This document shows, piece by piece, positions 7,008 to 12,269 of a stretch of 12,269 nt of DNA. The first letter of the stretch is position 1. Each line of letters opens with the position of its first letter. The stretch spans positions 11,101-23,369 of the forward strand of contig DJVD01000172.1 in NCBI GenBank assembly GCA_002440805.1, in the 5' to 3' direction. Source of the stretch: Chloroflexi bacterium UBA6265. GTDB taxonomy: Bacteria > Chloroflexota > Chloroflexia > Thermomicrobiales > UBA6265. Below the pieces are notes generated by a model. It saw only the letters and a list, made by a program, of their open reading frames with translations. It had not been told where the DNA came from and ran no database searches. Both the position numbers and the translations under genes were made by a program.

Positions 7008-7082
7008 GTTGCGCACCGCCCGATACTCGGGCCAGCCACCCGGGGAGATCGAAAATCGGGATCTATCGGGGCGGTGCACAAC
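7008..7082 (-). promoter_or_regulatory. Structured leader: 18-bp stem with inner hairpins upstream of the 779-residue gene
   Basis: On the plus strand the arms are 7008-7025 and 7064-7082. In minus-strand RNA they form GUUG/CAAC, a U-G wobble, 9 further pairs, one bulged C and GAUA/UAUC: 18 pairs in all. The one non-Watson-Crick step is a wobble only in the minus-strand RNA (an A-C clash on the other strand), which agrees with a leader of the gene starting at 6961. The enclosed 38 nt can form at least one smaller hairpin (CGGGU..GCCCG). No U-tract follows, so this is not an obvious attenuator. It could be a regulatory leader, an RNA stabilizer or a protein site. Confidence 0.6.
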
Positions 7083-7101
7083 GTATTGGCACGTTTGATG
7101 G

Positions 7102-7133
7102 TGTACGTACAACCGTATCACCATGTACGTACA
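7102..7133. promoter_or_regulatory. Twin operator: two identical 10-bp palindromes TGTACGTACA
   Basis: TGTACGTACA occurs at 7102-7111 and 7124-7133, each a perfect palindrome, with centres 22 bp apart (about two helical turns). They lie between the PucR-type gene's 3' end and the 779-residue gene, and just downstream of a candidate -10 box. This geometry is typical of cooperative binding by two dimers of a repressor. The regulator is unknown; the adjacent PucR-type protein is one candidate, but a TetR-, GntR- or MarR-type factor elsewhere would fit equally. Confidence 0.65.
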
Positions 7134-7137
7134 CTGT

Positions 7138-7167
7138 AGCATACCGATTGGGGAGTTTACAGGGCAA
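7138..7167 (-). promoter_or_regulatory. Candidate promoter of the 779-residue gene
   Basis: The minus strand shows TTGCCC (7167-7162), an 18-nt spacer and TATGCT (7143-7138), 4 of 6 matches to each consensus box. It would start RNA near 7131, within the first palindrome, giving a leader of about 170 nt that contains the stem at 7082-7008. The -35 lies inside the 3' end of the PucR-type gene. Sequence support is modest; position is the main argument. Confidence 0.35.
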
Positions 7168-8605
7168 TCATGCGATGTATGGCAATAGCGACATGGAGCG
7201 TGAGGCGACTGTGTGCATCCATGAGATCGAGGGGCAAGACAGCCTCGATTTGCCGCAACCGATAACTGAGGGTGTTGCGGTGAATCCCCAGCGCATCGGC
7301 CGCATGGCTTTGCGATCCCTGTTGATCAAGGTATACGCCGAGTGTCTCGATGAGTTGACCGCGCGGATCGTTATCGAGCAGGGGGCCGAGATGTTGATCG
7401 CGATACGCTCGCTGTTCTGCCGATTCCCAGCCGGGATAGAGCAGCCCGTGAATACCCAGCGCTGACGAATCGTCGAACGCCATCGCGGTGGTATCGATCA
7501 GGTCAGCAGCCAGGAGCTTGCTCAGGTACCGCGCCTGGCGCGATGCTTCGGGCACATCACCAGGACTGTTCACTGCCGCCGATACGGCCAGCCAGCCTCG
7601 TGGCGGTGCGCCCAGGCGTCCAACCGCGGGGATCGCCGCCCTGCTTACCACCAGCCACAACTTGCTTTGCTGCCAATCACCCGCTTCCAGCACATCGCCG
7701 AGGTGTTGTAGCGATCGCCGCACCTGCGTTTCCGGGACATCGAGGCTGGAATATGCCACCCGTAGTGATCGGTCGGTTGGGACACCGGCCAGATGCGCCT
7801 GTTGGGCCAGCTTCTCGCGGTCGGATGTGACCGGTTCCTGCAGCAGCGTATTCAGCGCCGCTACCCGGGCATTACCACGTGGTGCGTGGCTGGTGGTGGA
7901 ATCCAGCGCTCGTTGCAAGGCGTCGCGTACGTGGCCAACCGCGAATCTCACCATCGCGTGGCGCGCCGGGGGAATGCTGCCCAGCCAGACGGTATAGCCG
8001 TTGCGCAGCACGCTGCGTACCCATGCATCGGAGTTAGCCGTCGGCTGATCGCGGCTGGTACCGGTGGTAAACAGCACGGTATTGCCTGGGGTATGCACGG
8101 TGATCGGTACGCCCAGCAGGCGACTGAGCCGATCGATGAGTTCACTTGGTCGCGATCCGCGCGCGCCGGCTTCGGCGATCGCCTGGTCGAGCTCGGCAAT
8201 CCGCTGCAATGCCTGTCGTCGGCCATTGGTGATCACCCGGTTAAGGTCCCGCTCGAGCTCGTTGTCAATCGACGATATCTGCAGCACGGTCACCGGAGTA
8301 TTGGCATCCACGTCACCCACATAATCGGTGAGCACGCCTGCTACCGGCTGGGCTCCAAGTTCCCGGATGAGCGTGCCAAACGGCACCCCGGTTTCGCGGG
8401 CGATGCGGGCGGGCAGGATAATCAGTTCGCCACCGCGCAACGTGGGCAACATCGGTTGGGTGGAGCGGGCGGTCACCACCCAATCCACATCGAGCGTAGT
8501 CAGGCGTCGCCAGGCCGGACTTTCCGGCTGGGGAGCAATCGGGTGAATGCGCGGCTCCCACGCGATCAGATCAAACAGTGTGATCTCGCCCGATATCGCT
8601 TCCAC
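7157..8605 (-). CDS. PucR-family transcriptional regulator
   Basis: The product is a 482-residue cytoplasmic DNA-binding regulator. Residues about 8-110 match the PucR N-terminal domain (TLRGGELIILPARIARETGVPFGTLIRELG, where the family has its GGELVLTTG-like segment). A helical stretch (112-145) leads to a central effector-like region (about 150-235), a degenerate cyclase-like region (about 275-375) and the C-terminal PucR helix-turn-helix (about 405-478: VYLDQQGSQSHAADALGIHRNTLSYRLRQIE). Family members sense purines, amino acids or other metabolites and mostly activate catabolic or transport genes. The GTG at 8605 was chosen because AAGGA lies 7 nt before it; the ATG at 8653 and one at 8689 lack a ribosome site, and the latter would run into the divergent gene. 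It is divergent from the ECF S-component-like gene, a probable target. No terminator separates it from the 779-residue gene. Confidence 0.88.
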   Translation of the reverse strand: MEAISGEITLFDLIAWEPRIHPIAPQPESPAWRRLTTLDVDWVVTARSTQPMLPTLRGGELIILPARIARETGVPFGTLIRELGAQPVAGVLTDYVGDVDANTPVTVLQISSIDNELERDLNRVITNGRRQALQRIAELDQAIAEAGARGSRPSELIDRLSRLLGVPITVHTPGNTVLFTTGTSRDQPTANSDAWVRSVLRNGYTVWLGSIPPARHAMVRFAVGHVRDALQRALDSTTSHAPRGNARVAALNTLLQEPVTSDREKLAQQAHLAGVPTDRSLRVAYSSLDVPETQVRRSLQHLGDVLEAGDWQQSKLWLVVSRAAIPAVGRLGAPPRGWLAVSAAVNSPGDVPEASRQARYLSKLLAADLIDTTAMAFDDSSALGIHGLLYPGWESAEQRAYRDQHLGPLLDNDPRGQLIETLGVYLDQQGSQSHAADALGIHRNTLSYRLRQIEAVLPLDLMDAHSRLTLHVAIAIHRMIAL

Positions 8606-8661
8606 GCATGTATCCTTGGTCAAAAGGCGACAAGAATTCGTCACTTTTTTCATACTACTAC
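8606..8661. promoter_or_regulatory. Short divergent start region between the PucR-type and ECF-like genes
   Basis: Only 56 bp separate the two preferred start codons. On the plus strand CATACT (8651-8656) lies too close to the ATG at 8662 for a leadered mRNA, and no Shine-Dalgarno sequence precedes that ATG, so the ECF-like mRNA may be leaderless. At least one promoter must overlap the neighbouring coding sequence, so binding of the regulator here could affect both genes. Confidence 0.4.
8613..8617 (-). promoter_or_regulatory. Ribosome binding site supporting the GTG start of the PucR-type gene
   Basis: The minus strand reads AAGGA, followed after TACATGC (7 nt) by GTG at 8605. It is the only good match near the possible starts of this frame and therefore decides the start. 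Confidence 0.65.
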
Positions 8662-9495
8662 ATGGTTGCGAGAGGCTACATCGAAGCATTGGGCAAATTG
8701 CACAACAAAGCGTTATGGAGTTTGGTGTTGGCGACTGTGGTCGGGCTGGCCGCGTTCCTGTACCCGTTCATTTTGCCAGGCATCGAGCAGACAACCGACG
8801 ATTCGGCTGCAAACGCTTCGGCAGCACCGCTGCTCTTCGCGGCCGTGGTCGTTGTCGTGATGGTGGTCACGCTGATGTCCCTGGCGGAGGATGCCGCCGG
8901 GGTGTCCCAATCGCGCACGGTGGCGTTGCTGGGGGTGTTGGTGGCGATCGATGCCACACTGCGGCTGGTGCCGAGCATGGCCGGCGCATCGCCGGTTTTC
9001 CTGTTGATCATGTTGGTAGGGGCGGTGTTTGGGCCCACGTTTGGGTTTCAGATGGGAGCGCTCACGCTTTTGGTGAGCGCCTTCATCACCGGGGGCATTG
9101 GCCCCTGGCTGCCATTCCAGATGCTGGCCAGTGGCTGGGTGGGCATGACTGCCGGATTCCTGCCGCGCCATCGCTCGATTGGCCGGCGTATCGTCGATTT
9201 GGCGATCTTCGGGGCGATCTGGGGGTTGGTGTTTGGTGCGCTGATGAATCTCTACTTCTGGCCGTTCACCGCGCCAGGAGTGGATGCCGATTCCGCCCTC
9301 TACTGGCAGCCGGGATTGTCTCTGGCTGAAACCGTGGAGCGCTATGCCCGCTTCTACGCCGTCACCTCGCTGGGATTCGATCTCTTCCGCGCGGTCGGGA
9401 ACGTGGTGTTGGTAATCCTCCTTGGAGGTCCAATCCTGAAGTTGTTGGAGCGCTATCGCACCCGCTTCACCTGGCAACCCTGGCAGCGGGCCTAA
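8662..9495 (+). CDS. ECF transporter S component-like integral membrane protein
   Basis: The 277-residue protein has about six to eight hydrophobic segments (near 18-37, 55-73, 86-105, 111-140, 147-167, 176-200, 231-259). The central stretch VGAVFGPTFGFQMGALTLLVSAFITGGIGPWLPFQMLASGWVG is characteristic of substrate-capture (S) subunits of energy-coupling-factor vitamin importers of the kind often found beside ECF ATPases in actinobacteria and Chloroflexota. Such S components bind a vitamin (cobalamin and other ligands are known in related groups) and hand it to a shared EcfA/EcfT module; no ATPase or T subunit is encoded here, so it would use one made elsewhere. The substrate is not assignable. 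The ATG at 8662 is preferred over 8608, which would overlap the regulator's ribosome site and add a non-membrane tail. Its stop overlaps the stop of the opposite gene by 4 nt. Confidence 0.75.
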   Translation: MVARGYIEALGKLHNKALWSLVLATVVGLAAFLYPFILPGIEQTTDDSAANASAAPLLFAAVVVVVMVVTLMSLAEDAAGVSQSRTVALLGVLVAIDATLRLVPSMAGASPVFLLIMLVGAVFGPTFGFQMGALTLLVSAFITGGIGPWLPFQMLASGWVGMTAGFLPRHRSIGRRIVDLAIFGAIWGLVFGALMNLYFWPFTAPGVDADSALYWQPGLSLAETVERYARFYAVTSLGFDLFRAVGNVVLVILLGGPILKLLERYRTRFTWQPWQRA

Positions 9496-10004
9496 TACAT
9501 GCGGGTGCCACCTGCCTTGCGGGTAGCATCGAACTGCGTCAGCAGTTCGTCCCAACTGGACTCGGAGTAGTTCCCTTTTGCGGGCGACTCCGGTGTGTTG
9601 GCCGCTACCCGTTTCTGGTCGCGTCGCCACCCCAGCCAGGCGAAGAAGGGCAGCAGCGATGCCGCCACATATTGCGTGAACGTCACCACATCCCATTGGC
9701 GGGCGGTGGTGATTACGTCACGCTGCAGCCAATCGCCAAACAGCCAGTAGGCGGCCATGAATGCCACCCCCAGCAGGAACCCGCCCACCAGCCCGGTGTG
9801 CGCCTTGCCCTGGTTGTCATAGGGATTCGGGGCCGTGTGCGTCTGATTGATATGCAGGTAGTTGATCAGCTCGCGACGTGCCCGCTCGGGATCGATTTCC
9901 GCCAGCCGCTGCCAATCGGCGCGGGTGGCAACCCCCCGCGACGATCGTTCGCGGCAGATCTGGATCATATGTTCGGTGGATTGCGGTGAGGATGCTGTGG
10001 TCAT
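9492..10004 (-). CDS. Small two-TM membrane protein of unknown function
   Basis: I do not recognise this 170-residue protein. Residues 1-65 are polar and helical (EHMIQICRERSS; WQRLAEIDPERARRELINYL), followed by transmembrane helices at about 71-89 and 105-126, a basic WRRDQKR segment, and a polar tail ending in SWDELLTQFDATRK. Both ends are therefore predicted to be on the same, cytoplasmic, side. AAGGA lies 7 nt before the ATG. It begins 36 nt after the stop of the nuclease fusion gene with no terminator between them, so the two are probably one operon and the protein may serve the nuclease or simply travel with it. The 3' end meets the ECF-like gene tail-to-tail (stops overlap at 9492-9495). 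Confidence 0.75.
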   Translation of the reverse strand: MTTASSPQSTEHMIQICRERSSRGVATRADWQRLAEIDPERARRELINYLHINQTHTAPNPYDNQGKAHTGLVGGFLLGVAFMAAYWLFGDWLQRDVITTARQWDVVTFTQYVAASLLPFFAWLGWRRDQKRVAANTPESPAKGNYSESSWDELLTQFDATRKAGGTRMY

Positions 10005-10040
10005 GTTTGATCCTTTGGCTGCCGGGCAGGGAAGTACGGG

Positions 10041-11558
10041 TTATGCGAGCAGGCCCAACATGTAGTCGCGAATACGAACCATCGCCAGCGTATCCTGGGT
10101 GCAATAGATCCGAAGGGCCCGCAGCACGGCGCTACGTTCAGTATCGGAAAGCAGGCACGGAGAATCCAGCACGGCCTGCATCCAGCGTTCGCTTGCCGTC
10201 CCACCGTCTCCGATGTCCAGCAGCTTGTAGTTCATCTCCGGTGCCGCGACCGGTAATACCTGTTTCAGGCTCCAGCTTCCCTGGAAATCGGGGTGCTCCC
10301 ACCAGCCATGCTTCACCGCATCGGCCAGGTCAATCATGCGACTGTTCACATCGTGCAGGAATTCGGCATAGTGCGGATAGCGTTCGGCCATTTCCGTGTT
10401 GCGGCCAAATTCGAATGACTTGTTCCACACCAGAACGCTGCCTTCGCTGCCCATATCCTCAGCCAGTTGCCGCAGCAGTGACTCGGTGGGATCGTGGACG
10501 GACGATTCGGCCAAATACTCGTAGTGAGAGGATTCACCGTCGCTCCCGATACGATGCAATGAGTACTGGAAGGTAATTTGCTGGTGCGGCGCATAGCCTT
10601 CCCAAAGTGGCACCGGACTTTGGAACGTCTCGTAATCGAGGTACCACAGCGGTTCGGCGAACTGCTGCACAAACGCCGCGATTTTCTCCCGATGGGCTAC
10701 CTCTACGCCATTCCGCGCCACTTCCACCTGCCGCCGCTGTCTTGCGCCCAACGGGATATCGTCTGGCCAATCCACCATCATCAGCACACCCCGATCCAGC
10801 GCCGGCAACAGCGAGGTTCGCTGGATACTGCCGATGTTGTAAATGGTGTTGCGCTCGGGAATGTGCGGGTGAAAGTGGGAAAAGAGTTCGCAGCGATTCG
10901 TGCGGGTTTTGCGATGACAATCGCATTTGGCTGCCACCCGGGAATTGAGCAACGTCGCGATCGCATCCTCAATTATCGGCAACACGAGCAATTCGGCGGC
11001 GCGCACGTCCTCCGTGACATCGAAGCGCACGAAGAGGTCCCGGGCATCCACGGAGCCGTTTCGACGGTAGGTGCGATTGAGCACCAGCAGCGATAACTGC
11101 TGCACCGGGATGCCGGCATTGTGGAACGCGATGCTCTGGAAGGTGATGTCGTTGAGGTGCTTGCGCACCACATCGCGCGGTTTCTCGGGATCGGCCGAGG
11201 AGCTCTTCACCTCGATCAGGTGCCAGGCTTCGCCGGCGCGAACCAGCACATCGGCCCTGGCGATCATGCCCGCCTCGGCCAGCGCCGTGGCCTGGAAGAT
11301 CACGGTATACCCGGCCGCCATCGCCGCCCGTGTTTCCCGATCGGCCCGGGCCGGATTGCGGGAGGTAACCAGATAGCCACCGGGGAAAAGGTCCCGCGCC
11401 AGGCTCTCGACGTGGTGGCCTTCGCGCATGCGGCGGAGGGCGCCTTCATCCGGCGAGGGCCGTGCATCACCGTGGTGGCGCAGGTGCCAGGCATAGCCGG
11501 GACACGTGAGGTAGTTGAGGAATTCAGTCTTGGATATGTAGGGGCTGGCTAACGACAC
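10041..11558 (-). CDS. DUF2779-type protein: Cas4/RecB-like nuclease fused to a DEDD exonuclease-like domain
   Basis: The 505-residue product has two nuclease modules. The N-terminal part (about 7-225) is a PD-(D/E)XK fold of the Cas4/RecB kind: ISKTEFLNYLTCP, EGHHVESLARDLFP (E47), D103 in ARADVLVR, E116-V-K118 in HLIEVKSS and Q141 in ITFQSIAFH. One Cys (C19) at the front and three at the back (C212, C214, C223 in KCDCHRKTRTNRC) match the 1+3 pattern that holds a 4Fe-4S cluster in Cas4 and AddB. The C-terminal part (about 303-505, DUF2779) carries D308 and E310 in LDYETF, D410 in MIDLADAV and Y485/D489 in IYCTQDTLAM, the DEDDy-type 3'-5' exonuclease pattern. It likely processes nucleic-acid ends; the pathway is unknown, and no CRISPR or recBCD gene is adjacent. 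The GTG start at 11558 has AGGA 6 nt ahead. The next gene encodes a small membrane protein. Confidence 0.85.
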   Translation of the reverse strand: MSLASPYISKTEFLNYLTCPGYAWHLRHHGDARPSPDEGALRRMREGHHVESLARDLFPGGYLVTSRNPARADRETRAAMAAGYTVIFQATALAEAGMIARADVLVRAGEAWHLIEVKSSSADPEKPRDVVRKHLNDITFQSIAFHNAGIPVQQLSLLVLNRTYRRNGSVDARDLFVRFDVTEDVRAAELLVLPIIEDAIATLLNSRVAAKCDCHRKTRTNRCELFSHFHPHIPERNTIYNIGSIQRTSLLPALDRGVLMMVDWPDDIPLGARQRRQVEVARNGVEVAHREKIAAFVQQFAEPLWYLDYETFQSPVPLWEGYAPHQQITFQYSLHRIGSDGESSHYEYLAESSVHDPTESLLRQLAEDMGSEGSVLVWNKSFEFGRNTEMAERYPHYAEFLHDVNSRMIDLADAVKHGWWEHPDFQGSWSLKQVLPVAAPEMNYKLLDIGDGGTASERWMQAVLDSPCLLSDTERSAVLRALRIYCTQDTLAMVRIRDYMLGLLA

Positions 11559-11588
11559 GAAAAATCCTGAGTAGCACGGCGACAGGTA

Positions 11589-11611
11589 TTCGCAAGCAAG
11601 TATAGTGCGAA
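11589..11611 (-). promoter_or_regulatory. Candidate -10 box inside an inverted repeat upstream of the nuclease fusion gene
   Basis: The minus strand reads TATACT at 11604-11599, a good -10 hexamer about 40 nt before the GTG at 11558. It sits inside TTCGCA-N11-TGCGAA (arms 11589-11594 and 11606-11611), which could be an operator covering the promoter. No clear -35 box lies 17 nt upstream. The rest of the 177-bp gap to the CorA gene shows only weak dyads such as CGAT/ATCG. Confidence 0.4.
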
Positions 11612-11735
11612 TCCGCCCGGTGATTGCCGAAACGACTCATGCCGCCGTTCGATAGAATCGAGAACACGCACGGATTCGGCGTAATACGTGAGCTACTGCG
11701 CGCGCCAATCGAAGGTTCATGCTCCGGTTGAAGCG

Positions 11736-12269
11736 CTACTTCAGCCAGCCATTGCGCCGGAACCACGCCCACATGCCGATGGATGTTGCGGCCATTAGTA
11801 GCAGCGCCAGGGGATAGCCAAAAGCCCAATCGACTTCGGGCATGTTGGCGAAGTTCATCCCGTAGACCGTGCCGATCAGGGTGGGCGCGAACAAAATAGC
11901 GGCCCAGCTGGAGATGCGCTTGATCTCGTCGTTTTGCTGCATGCTGGCCTGGGTCATCGCCTTGAACTCTTCGTTCTGCTGCACACTCACCACCGCCAGG
12001 TTGGTGCTGACGATGTTCTGCAGCAGTTCGCGCATGCTCGCTACCTGCTCCTGCACCTGGATCGCGTGATCCTGCACATCGCGGAAGTATTCCACCAGTT
12101 CCTCGGGCGTATCGTATTTCACGGCACCAGCAATGATCGAGTTCATCATGCCTACCAGCGGTTTGGTGGCTCGCTGGAACTCGATCACCTCGCGGCTGAG
12201 TTCATAGGTGCGCTGGGTGACATCCATGCTGGAGCTGAACATCTGGGTCTCGATTTCATCGATATCGTT
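11736..12269 (-). CDS. CorA-family divalent metal (Mg2+/Co2+) channel, 5' end cut by the window
   Basis: The visible 177 residues are the C-terminal part of a CorA-type protein, a pentameric inner-membrane channel for Mg2+ and sometimes Co2+ or Ni2+. The reading frame stays open to the window edge (NDIDEIETQ precedes the first visible Met at 12242), so the Met is internal and the large cytoplasmic domain lies outside. The long stalk helix (YFRDVQDHAIQVQEQVASMRELLQNIV) runs into LIGTVYGMNFANMPEVDW with the signature GMN at the end of TM1, then TM2 (YPLALLLMAATSIGMWAWF) and the basic tail RRNGWLK. All elements needed at the C-terminus are intact. The stop at 11736 lies 177 bp before the nuclease fusion gene, and no strong terminator is visible between them. 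Confidence 0.92.
   Translation of the reverse strand, partial: NDIDEIETQMFSSSMDVTQRTYELSREVIEFQRATKPLVGMMNSIIAGAVKYDTPEELVEYFRDVQDHAIQVQEQVASMRELLQNIVSTNLAVVSVQQNEEFKAMTQASMQQNDEIKRISSWAAILFAPTLIGTVYGMNFANMPEVDWAFGYPLALLLMAATSIGMWAWFRRNGWLK

Noticed and set aside
6962..7081. 40-residue N-terminal extension of the 779-residue protein
   Set aside because: It starts from a non-ATG codon, has no ribosome site or domain content, and runs through the structured leader; the ATG at 6961 has a strong ribosome site.
7793..8860. Plus-strand frame of 355 codons
   Set aside because: It is antisense to the PucR-type gene and then out of frame with the ECF-like gene; no family resemblance.
8713..9696. Minus-strand frame of 327 codons, rich in His, Arg and Gln
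   Set aside because: It is the shadow of the ECF-like gene, whose membrane segments and motifs are clear on the plus strand; low-complexity polar composition.
11608..11678. 8-bp inverted repeat CGAATCCG / CGGATTCG between the CorA and nuclease genes
   Set aside because: The arms are short and 55 bp apart, which is easily chance in a 177-bp gap.
1..12269. Possible defence island or mobile element
   Set aside because: No integrase, transposase, attachment site, tRNA gene or abrupt composition change was seen; most genes are ordinary metabolic, transport and regulatory genes. The DUF2779 nuclease alone does not make a defence locus.

Overview
This looks like chromosomal DNA of a moderately GC-rich, free-living bacterium. 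Protein flavour points tentatively to Chloroflexota: a sortase with an SH3b domain, large Thr/Glu/Pro-rich surface proteins, a non-canonical ribose-phosphate pyrophosphokinase, a DUF2779 nuclease, and several GTG or possibly leaderless starts. No 16S or marker gene is present, so the phylum is an inference. No RNA gene, insertion sequence, CRISPR array or phage gene was seen. Genes are tightly packed, and most lie on the minus strand.

Layout. 1-594 (+) is the 3' part of a sortase fused to an SH3b domain, closed by a perfect bidirectional hairpin terminator (608-649). 2615-654 (-) is a compact operon of ribose-phosphate pyrophosphokinase, an ABM-family monooxygenase-like protein and a HAD-superfamily hydrolase, with a 2-nt gap and then a 14-nt overlap. 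4371-2779 (-) is a membrane-anchored alpha/beta hydrolase of the proline-iminopeptidase type, behind an extended -10 promoter. 6961-4622 (-) is a 779-residue single-pass membrane protein with a low-complexity stalk and an extracellular nuclease-fold domain that lacks key catalytic residues. Upstream of it lie two identical 10-bp palindromes and an 18-bp stem in the presumed leader RNA. 8605-7157 (-) is a PucR-type regulator, divergent from an ECF-transporter S-component-like membrane protein (8662-9495, +). That gene ends tail-to-tail, with overlapping stop codons, against a small two-TM protein (10004-9492, -), which follows a Cas4-like/DEDD exonuclease fusion with a DUF2779 architecture (11558-10041, -). 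12269-11736 (-) is the C-terminal part of a CorA-type metal channel.

How the parts may work together. The prs operon is one transcription and translation unit. The PucR/ECF pair shares a divergent start region of about 56 bp, the usual arrangement for a regulator and the transporter it controls. The nuclease fusion and the small membrane protein are probably co-transcribed. The strongest candidates for something new are the control region of the 779-residue protein (twin palindromes plus structured leader), its apparently dead nuclease domain, and a pair of near-identical 3' hairpins whose mismatches all become G-U pairs only in minus-strand RNA.
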